From Gammaproteobacteria bacterium (GTDB lineage Bacteria > Pseudomonadota > Gammaproteobacteria > S012-40): a stretch of DNA of 44,806 bases. Under the pieces are notes generated by a model, which was given only the letters and a program-made list of their open reading frames with translations, did no database searches and was not told the origin of the DNA. Of this stretch, positions 40,327-44,806 are shown piece after piece. The stretch's first letter is position 1. The number at the start of each line of letters is the position of its first letter. Made by a program: the position numbers and the translations under genes. The stretch is from contig JAOUHV010000020.1 of assembly GCA_029884425.1 (NCBI GenBank), positions 1 through 44,806 of the forward strand, read 5' to 3'.

Positions 40327-40380
40327 CATCATACCCGCCGGAGAATGGCTACTGTTTGTTTGTTGCTGGCGACAGGCCGT

Positions 40381-41103
40381 TCAAAGGCGGAAATTTTGAC
40401 CAAGATAGACTTCTCGCACCAGCTGATTCTCCAGAATCCGCTCCGGCTGGCCTTCGGCGATGACCGTGCCCTGACTGATGATGTAGGCCCGTTCGCAAAT
40501 CCCCAGGGTTTCGCGGACGTTGTGATCGGTGATTAAAATGCCGATGTTGCGCTGCTTTAGGTGACGAATGATGCGCTGGATGTCGATGACCGAAATGGGG
40601 TCCACGCCGGCAAACGGCTCATCCAGCAGGATAAAGCGCGGCTCGGCAGCCAATGCGCGGGCAATTTCCACCCGGCGACGTTCGCCGCCCGACAGGGCCA
40701 TGCCCTGCGAGTCGGCGATGTGGGTGATCTGGAATTCCTGCAGCAGTTCTTCCAGTTTGGCCTGGCGTTGTTGCTCGCTGAGTTCGGGCCGTCCCTCAAG
40801 TACGGCGAGGATGTTTTCCTCGACGGTGAGTTTGCGAAAAATCGATGCCTCTTGCGGCAGATAGCCTATGCCCAGTTGTGCCCGCTTGTGCAGTGGGTAG
40901 CCGGTCAGGTTTTGCTCATCCAGCAAAATATTGCCCGCGTCCGACGGAACCAGGCCGACGATCATGTAGAAACTGGTGGTTTTGCCCGCGCCGTTGGGGC
41001 CGAGCAAGCCCACCACTTCGCCGGCATTGACCGTCAGCGAGACGTCTTTGACCACGTGACGGGATTTATAGCGCTTGGCCAGATTGTTTGCGACGAGTGC
41101 CAT
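40381..41103 (-). CDS. lptB: LPS export ABC transporter ATPase LptB
   Basis: LptB powers extraction of lipopolysaccharide from the inner membrane by LptB2FGC. The 240-aa protein has Walker A GPNGAGKT (35-42), the signature [16 protein letters not shown] and Walker [13 protein letters not shown] with the catalytic Glu, then the H-loop LITDHNVRE. It follows lptA after eight bases. Confidence 0.97.
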   Translation of the reverse strand: MALVANNLAKRYKSRHVVKDVSLTVNAGEVVGLLGPNGAGKTTSFYMIVGLVPSDAGNILLDEQNLTGYPLHKRAQLGIGYLPQEASIFRKLTVEENILAVLEGRPELSEQQRQAKLEELLQEFQITHIADSQGMALSGGERRRVEIARALAAEPRFILLDEPFAGVDPISVIDIQRIIRHLKQRNIGILITDHNVRETLGICERAYIISQGTVIAEGQPERILENQLVREVYLGQNFRL

Positions 41104-41111
41104 GAGGGGAA

Positions 41112-41609
41112 TTATTCCTCCAGCGTACTGGGCTGGATTACGACTTGTACCCGCTGGCTGGATTGGTCGTCACTTTCGGCGCGCACGTAGCTCTGATTGA
41201 GGTCGTAAAGGATGCGATTGCCGCTGAACATGTTCATGCCCTGGTTGAGGCTGGCGCTCCGGGTCAGGATCAGCTTGCCGTCACGCGCCAGATATTCGAG
41301 CTGTAGCGCCTTGGCGACGACATCGAGCTTGCCTGCCTCGGGTTTTTGGCGGAACGTCGAGGGCTTGCCGTTGGCGATGATTTTGACCAGTACGCGGTTT
41401 TCGGTGTGGACGACGATGTTGTCCGCCGTCAGGCGAATACTGCCCTGGATGAGTTGCACCTTGCCGCTGTAGGTGCTGACGCCATTGCGGTCATCAATGT
41501 CGACCTGGTCGGCTTCGATGTGAATGTTTTGTTTGGAGTCATCCGGCAGCGCCCAGGCGTTGCTGGCGACTATCCAGGTAATGATCCATAGCAACTTACG
41601 GCTGAACAT
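41112..41609 (-). CDS. lptA: LPS transport periplasmic protein LptA
   Basis: LptA forms the periplasmic bridge that carries lipopolysaccharide to the outer membrane. The 165-aa product has a signal peptide ([15 protein letters not shown]) followed by the beta-jellyroll repeats: [40 protein letters not shown]. The start overlaps lptC by 14 bases. Confidence 0.94.
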   Translation of the reverse strand: MFSRKLLWIITWIVASNAWALPDDSKQNIHIEADQVDIDDRNGVSTYSGKVQLIQGSIRLTADNIVVHTENRVLVKIIANGKPSTFRQKPEAGKLDVVAKALQLEYLARDGKLILTRSASLNQGMNMFSGNRILYDLNQSYVRAESDDQSSQRVQVVIQPSTLEE

Positions 41610-42162
41610 AGGTGCCTCGTACCTTGGAGTGCAGTTGCATTTGTCGGCTGTCGAACAACAGGTGCATGCCGTGGGCTTGAATCGTGGCCGAAGCGTAGTA
41701 AATCTGTACCAGCCCAGGTGCGTAGCTGGTGCGGGTATTCATGTCGACATTGAGTTGATCGGTTTCGACCTGCAGGTAGCGCGCGGCATGGTCGGCCAGT
41801 TGTTCGATGCGGACATTGTGGTTGAGTGTGAGCTGGCCTTTCAGCAGTGAACCCTGTTCGGCGGTCAGGCGCCACAGCGGCTGGTCGTCTTGCAGAATGG
41901 TGATGTCGGGTGACTGCAGTTCCGTGTGGCGATCGGCAAAATGAGCCAGGCGCGAACCGCTCAACTGCTTGGTCAGCTTGCCCTGTTCATCGGTTTCGCT
42001 GAGGCGAAAATTTTCCATGTAGTAATCCGCTTCCTCGTTCAGCAGCGCGCTGGTGTCAGCATTGCGCAACTGCTGTTCGGTTTCCGTCAGCCACAGAATG
42101 ACGACGACCGCCAGCAAAAGCGCAATGATCAGGGTGGGCTGCAGGCCACGGGAAAACGCCAT
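41596..42162 (-). CDS. lptC: LPS export protein LptC
   Basis: LptC is the bitopic inner-membrane partner of LptBFG that passes lipopolysaccharide to LptA. The 188-aa protein has one N-terminal membrane helix (LIIALLLAVVVILWL) and a periplasmic jellyroll with ADYYMENFRLSETDEQGKLTKQLSGSRLAHF and an SLLKGQLTLNHNV strand. It lies between kdsC and lptA, the standard order. Confidence 0.93.
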   Translation of the reverse strand: MAFSRGLQPTLIIALLLAVVVILWLTETEQQLRNADTSALLNEEADYYMENFRLSETDEQGKLTKQLSGSRLAHFADRHTELQSPDITILQDDQPLWRLTAEQGSLLKGQLTLNHNVRIEQLADHAARYLQVETDQLNVDMNTRTSYAPGLVQIYYASATIQAHGMHLLFDSRQMQLHSKVRGTYVQP

Positions 42163-42165
42163 GGG

Positions 42166-42690
42166 TTATACCAGATAGTGTTGAAGTTGCGATTCTAGCG
42201 TGGATTGGGCTTCCATGATCAGTTCGCAGACATCACGGGCTGCGCCCTGGCCACCCAGGTTGGGGGTTTGCCAGTGGGCGTGTTTTTTGACCAGACTGTG
42301 GGCATCCTGCACCGCGATGGCCAGACCAACTTTGAGCATGACCGGCAAATCAACCACATCATCGCCGACGTAGGCCACTTGCTCAGGACTGAGCTCGAGC
42401 TTGCTGATCAGTTCGCGAAACGCCGGGACTTTGTCTTTTTGGCCCTGGTAGACGTGTTTGATGCCCAGCTCATTCATCCGGTGGGTGACGATGCCGGAGG
42501 TGCGGCCAGTGATAATGCCAACGTTGACGCCAGTGCTTTGCAGCATTTTCATGCCGTGACCGTCGCGGGAATGAAAGGCTTTGATTTCGTCGCCGGATTC
42601 GGTGACGTACAGTCGGCCGTCGGTCAGAACACCATCGACATCAAAAATAACCAGTTTGACCTGGGCGGCCTTGGCCAGAATATCGCGCAT
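42166..42690 (-). CDS. kdsC: 3-deoxy-D-manno-octulosonate 8-phosphate phosphatase
   Basis: KdsC removes the phosphate from Kdo-8-phosphate in lipopolysaccharide core synthesis. The 174-aa protein is a C0-type HAD phosphatase with FDVDGVLTDG (Asp17 and Asp19), the Ser/Thr motif around GIITGRTSG and VAYVGDDVVDLPVM as motif IV. It overlaps the kdsD stop by one base (TAATG) and precedes lptC by three bases. Confidence 0.96.
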   Translation of the reverse strand: MRDILAKAAQVKLVIFDVDGVLTDGRLYVTESGDEIKAFHSRDGHGMKMLQSTGVNVGIITGRTSGIVTHRMNELGIKHVYQGQKDKVPAFRELISKLELSPEQVAYVGDDVVDLPVMLKVGLAIAVQDAHSLVKKHAHWQTPNLGGQGAARDVCELIMEAQSTLESQLQHYLV

Positions 42691-43700
42691 TAAACCACTC
42701 CTGCTCTGAAAAGATCGTGCATGTTGAATGCGCCGACCACTTGATTATGTTCGTTGACCACGGGCATGCCGTTGACCTTGCGTTCTTCCATCAGCTTGAG
42801 CGCTTCGGCAGCCAGTGCTCCCTGCTGAATGCGCACACCGTCGCAGGTCATGATGTCCTGAATGCGAGTGTTATGCAGATCGGGCTGATGTTGCAGCAGG
42901 CGGCGCAAATCGCCATCAGTGAACATGCCCAGCAGGTTGTTTTGTGCATCGACCACGGTGGTGAAACCCAGTCGCTTGGCACTCATCTCAATGATGGTTT
43001 CGCTGAGCGTGGCATCGGCACTGACCTGCGGGATGTGCTCGCCAGTTTGCATGATGTCATCGATCAACAGCAACAGGCGACGGCCCAATGCGCCACCGGG
43101 ATGAGAGCGGGCAAAATCTTCGGCAGTGAAGCCACGGCTTTCCAGCAGGGCAACGGCCAGCGCATCGCCCATGGCCAGGGTGGCGGTGGTGCTGGCGGTG
43201 GGGGCGAGTCCCAGTGGACAGGCTTCCTGCTCAACGCTGATGTCCAGATGGACGTTGGCATTGCGCGCCAGGGTCGAATTCGGATTGCCGGTCATCGCCA
43301 CCATCGGTACGTTTTGGCGCTTGATCAGCGGCAAAATCGTCAGGATTTCGCCGGTCTCGCCGGAGTTGGAAATCGCCAGAACCACATCCTTGATGGTGAT
43401 CATGCCCAGGTCGCCATGGCTGGCTTCGCCGGGGTGAACGAAAAAGGCCGGACTGCCGGTGCTGGCCAGGGTGGCGGCGATTTTGCCACCAATGTGGCCG
43501 GATTTGCCCATGCCGACCACAACGATACGGCCTTCGCAGGACAGCAAGGTGTGGCAGGCGCGGACGAAGCTGTTGTCCAGTCGGTCTTTCAGGCGGGCGA
43601 CAGCGCGGGATTCAATATCGAGTACCGCTTTGCCCATGTCGATCAGGGCCTGATCGTGAGGGGTGCTGGCGGGCAAAATGCGTTTTTCGCTGAGGGTCAT
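42690..43700 (-). CDS. kdsD: Arabinose-5-phosphate isomerase KdsD
   Basis: KdsD interconverts ribulose-5-phosphate and arabinose-5-phosphate, the precursor of Kdo. The 336-aa product has an N-terminal SIS domain (VVGMGKSGHIGGKIAATLASTGSPAFFVHPGEASHGDLG and ISNSGETGE) and two C-terminal CBS domains (from about residue 215). Length and layout match KdsD. Its ATG overlaps the stop of the preceding metal-binding protein gene as ATGA. Confidence 0.96.
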   Translation of the reverse strand: MTLSEKRILPASTPHDQALIDMGKAVLDIESRAVARLKDRLDNSFVRACHTLLSCEGRIVVVGMGKSGHIGGKIAATLASTGSPAFFVHPGEASHGDLGMITIKDVVLAISNSGETGEILTILPLIKRQNVPMVAMTGNPNSTLARNANVHLDISVEQEACPLGLAPTASTTATLAMGDALAVALLESRGFTAEDFARSHPGGALGRRLLLLIDDIMQTGEHIPQVSADATLSETIIEMSAKRLGFTTVVDAQNNLLGMFTDGDLRRLLQHQPDLHNTRIQDIMTCDGVRIQQGALAAEALKLMEERKVNGMPVVNEHNQVVGAFNMHDLFRAGVV

Positions 43701-43903
43701 GCCTTTTTTTCCGGGTAGCCGATTTCGGTTAATTTGGCGGACAACTGCGTCCGATCCAGGGGCTCGCCCTGTACCGTGACCTGGCCGGAGGCCAGATCGA
43801 CGTCAACGGCCTGGATGTTGGCCAACGCGCCCAGTTTGTTTTTGATGTTGGCGACACAGCCGCCGCATTTGACGTTGGCTACGGTAAATTGTTCGGTGCT
43901 CAT
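43697..43903 (-). CDS. Heavy-metal-associated (CopZ-like) domain protein
   Basis: This 68-aa protein is a single HMA ferredoxin-like domain with the metal site VKCGGCVANI (Cys13 and Cys16) and the pattern IQAVDVDLASGQVTV. The common M-x-C-x2-C is changed to V-K-C-G-G-C. AAGGAG precedes the ATG at 43903. Stand-alone HMA domains usually carry copper or other soft metals to a P-type ATPase, but none is visible. It is placed between a CaX exchanger and kdsD and is translationally coupled to kdsD. Confidence 0.88.
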   Translation of the reverse strand: MSTEQFTVANVKCGGCVANIKNKLGALANIQAVDVDLASGQVTVQGEPLDRTQLSAKLTEIGYPEKKA

Positions 43904-43912
43904 CAACGCTCC

Positions 43913-44806
43913 TTAGGCGGATGCCATGTAGTAAATGGTGCCAAGATAGCCCAGAAAAATCGCCAGCAGCGATCCGCCGGCCACTCGTCCTATCTTGCCG
44001 CCAGTGCCCCGTTGGCCTTTGGCCATGAAATACAGCAAAACCGTCAACAGTAACATGACCGGAATGTCGCGGGTCATGACCTCCACATCCAGGGCGGCGG
44101 GGGCGATCACGGCTGGAATTCCCAGAACCGCCAATAAATTGAAGATATTGGAGCCGATTATGTTGCCGATGGCAAGGTCGTCTTCACCCTTGCGCGCACT
44201 CATCACTGTGGCGGCCAGCTCGGGCAGGCTGGTGCCGATCGCGACGATGGTCAGGCCGATGATCAGGTCACTGACGCCCAGGGCTTGGGCAATGGCGACC
44301 GAACCCCAGACCACCAGACGGGCACCGATCAGCAAACCTGTCAGGCCGATGACCAGCCACAGAATGGATTTGTTCAGCGGTAATGACTGGGGAAGTTCGT
44401 CGGTGACTTCCTCGGTCATGGGATCTTTTTGCATGCGTTGCTGCTGCGCCAGATGAATCATCCACCACAGGAAGCAGAGCAAACCGCCGAGCAATAATAT
44501 GCCGTCAATGCGTTCGAACTGGCCGTCCAGGAACAGCAAAATCACCAGGGCCATGATGGCCATCAAAATGGGAAATTCGCGGCGAATCAAATCCGAATGC
44601 ACTGCCAGCGGCAGCATCATTGCGGTCATGCCCAGAATCAGGCCAATGTTGGTGATGTTGGAGCCGATGGCATTGCCGACAGCCAGATTGGTGTTGCCTT
44701 CCATTGCGGCAATGGCGCTGACCAGCATTTCCGGTGCGGAGGTTGCCCAGCCGACAACGATCAGGCCGATGATCAGTGGCGATACGCCCAGGGTGCGCGC
44801 CAAACT
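43913..44806 (-). CDS. Calcium/sodium:proton exchanger (YrbG/CaX type), partial
   Basis: This is an inner-membrane cation exchanger of the CaCA superfamily. The visible 297 residues lack the N-terminal 35-40 residues, which lie beyond the window. Two alpha-repeats are clear: GWATSAPEMLVSAIAAMEGNTNLAVGNAIGSNITNIGLILG and AIGTSLPELAATVMSARKGEDDLAIGNIIGSNIFNLLAVLG, each with the ion-binding Glu in S-x-P-E. They are separated by a short cytoplasmic loop rich in charged residues. It is the first gene of the minus-strand block, as yrbG is in E. coli before kdsD. Confidence 0.93.
   Translation of the reverse strand, partial: SLARTLGVSPLIIGLIVVGWATSAPEMLVSAIAAMEGNTNLAVGNAIGSNITNIGLILGMTAMMLPLAVHSDLIRREFPILMAIMALVILLFLDGQFERIDGILLLGGLLCFLWWMIHLAQQQRMQKDPMTEEVTDELPQSLPLNKSILWLVIGLTGLLIGARLVVWGSVAIAQALGVSDLIIGLTIVAIGTSLPELAATVMSARKGEDDLAIGNIIGSNIFNLLAVLGIPAVIAPAALDVEVMTRDIPVMLLLTVLLYFMAKGQRGTGGKIGRVAGGSLLAIFLGYLGTIYYMASA

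Overview
This window is ordinary, gene-dense chromosome of a free-living gammaproteobacterium. The gene orders point that way: miaB-phoH-ybeY-ybeX-lnt, and a long block kdsD-kdsC-lptC-lptA-lptB-rpoN-hpf-ptsN-rapZ-HPr. AmpD, RluE, RNase D, HrpB, a YcbB-type L,D-transpeptidase, ZapG and an Rsd/AlgQ-family protein also fit. It does not look enteric. An HPr kinase gene sits between ptsN and rapZ, and methionine salvage uses the RuBisCO-like enolase branch (mtnD, mtnW, mtnX, mtnB). I cannot name the genus. No rRNA, tRNA, CRISPR array, phage or intact insertion sequence is visible.

Layout. 1-0.39 kb is a non-coding edge with two diverged 20-bp direct repeats that resemble a transposon end. 0.39-5.8 kb holds an FKBP lipoprotein, two small CDGSH iron-sulfur proteins, divergent speE and speA (polyamine synthesis) with a cupin gene behind speA, then an outer-membrane-like protein and an Rsd-family anti-sigma protein. 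5.9-11.4 kb holds a beta-barrel-like protein, a FemAB-like acyltransferase, an Hpt/pseudo-receiver protein, a DUF2835 protein, RluE, an OprB-like porin and a Sel1 protein. 11.5-21.4 kb holds ampD, PAP2, DUF3108, a thioredoxin-like protein, a single-domain response regulator, a GST, rnd, an L,D-transpeptidase, an unknown gene and hrpB.

21.4-22.3 kb is the most striking part. This 860-bp gap carries two diverged copies of a 250-bp unit. Each ends in a perfect palindrome of two consensus DnaA boxes, with an AT-rich stretch and a GATC-containing 13-mer at exactly the same distance upstream. It looks like a replication origin or a DnaA-binding control locus.

22.3-29.4 kb holds zapG, a TerB-like gene, a membrane-anchored RRM protein and the miaB-lnt operon. 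29.3-30.8 kb holds small proteins, including a tandem pair of uncharacterised exported paralogues. 30.9-34.0 kb is the methionine salvage cluster, all on the minus strand. 34.2-44.8 kb is a continuous minus-strand run: CaX-type exchanger (cut by the window edge), a CxxC metallochaperone-like protein, Kdo synthesis, LPS transport, sigma-54, ribosome hibernation, and a regulatory phosphotransferase set (EIIA-Ntr, HPr kinase, RapZ, EIIA of the mannose family, HPr) followed by MgtE. No Enzyme I gene is present in that set.
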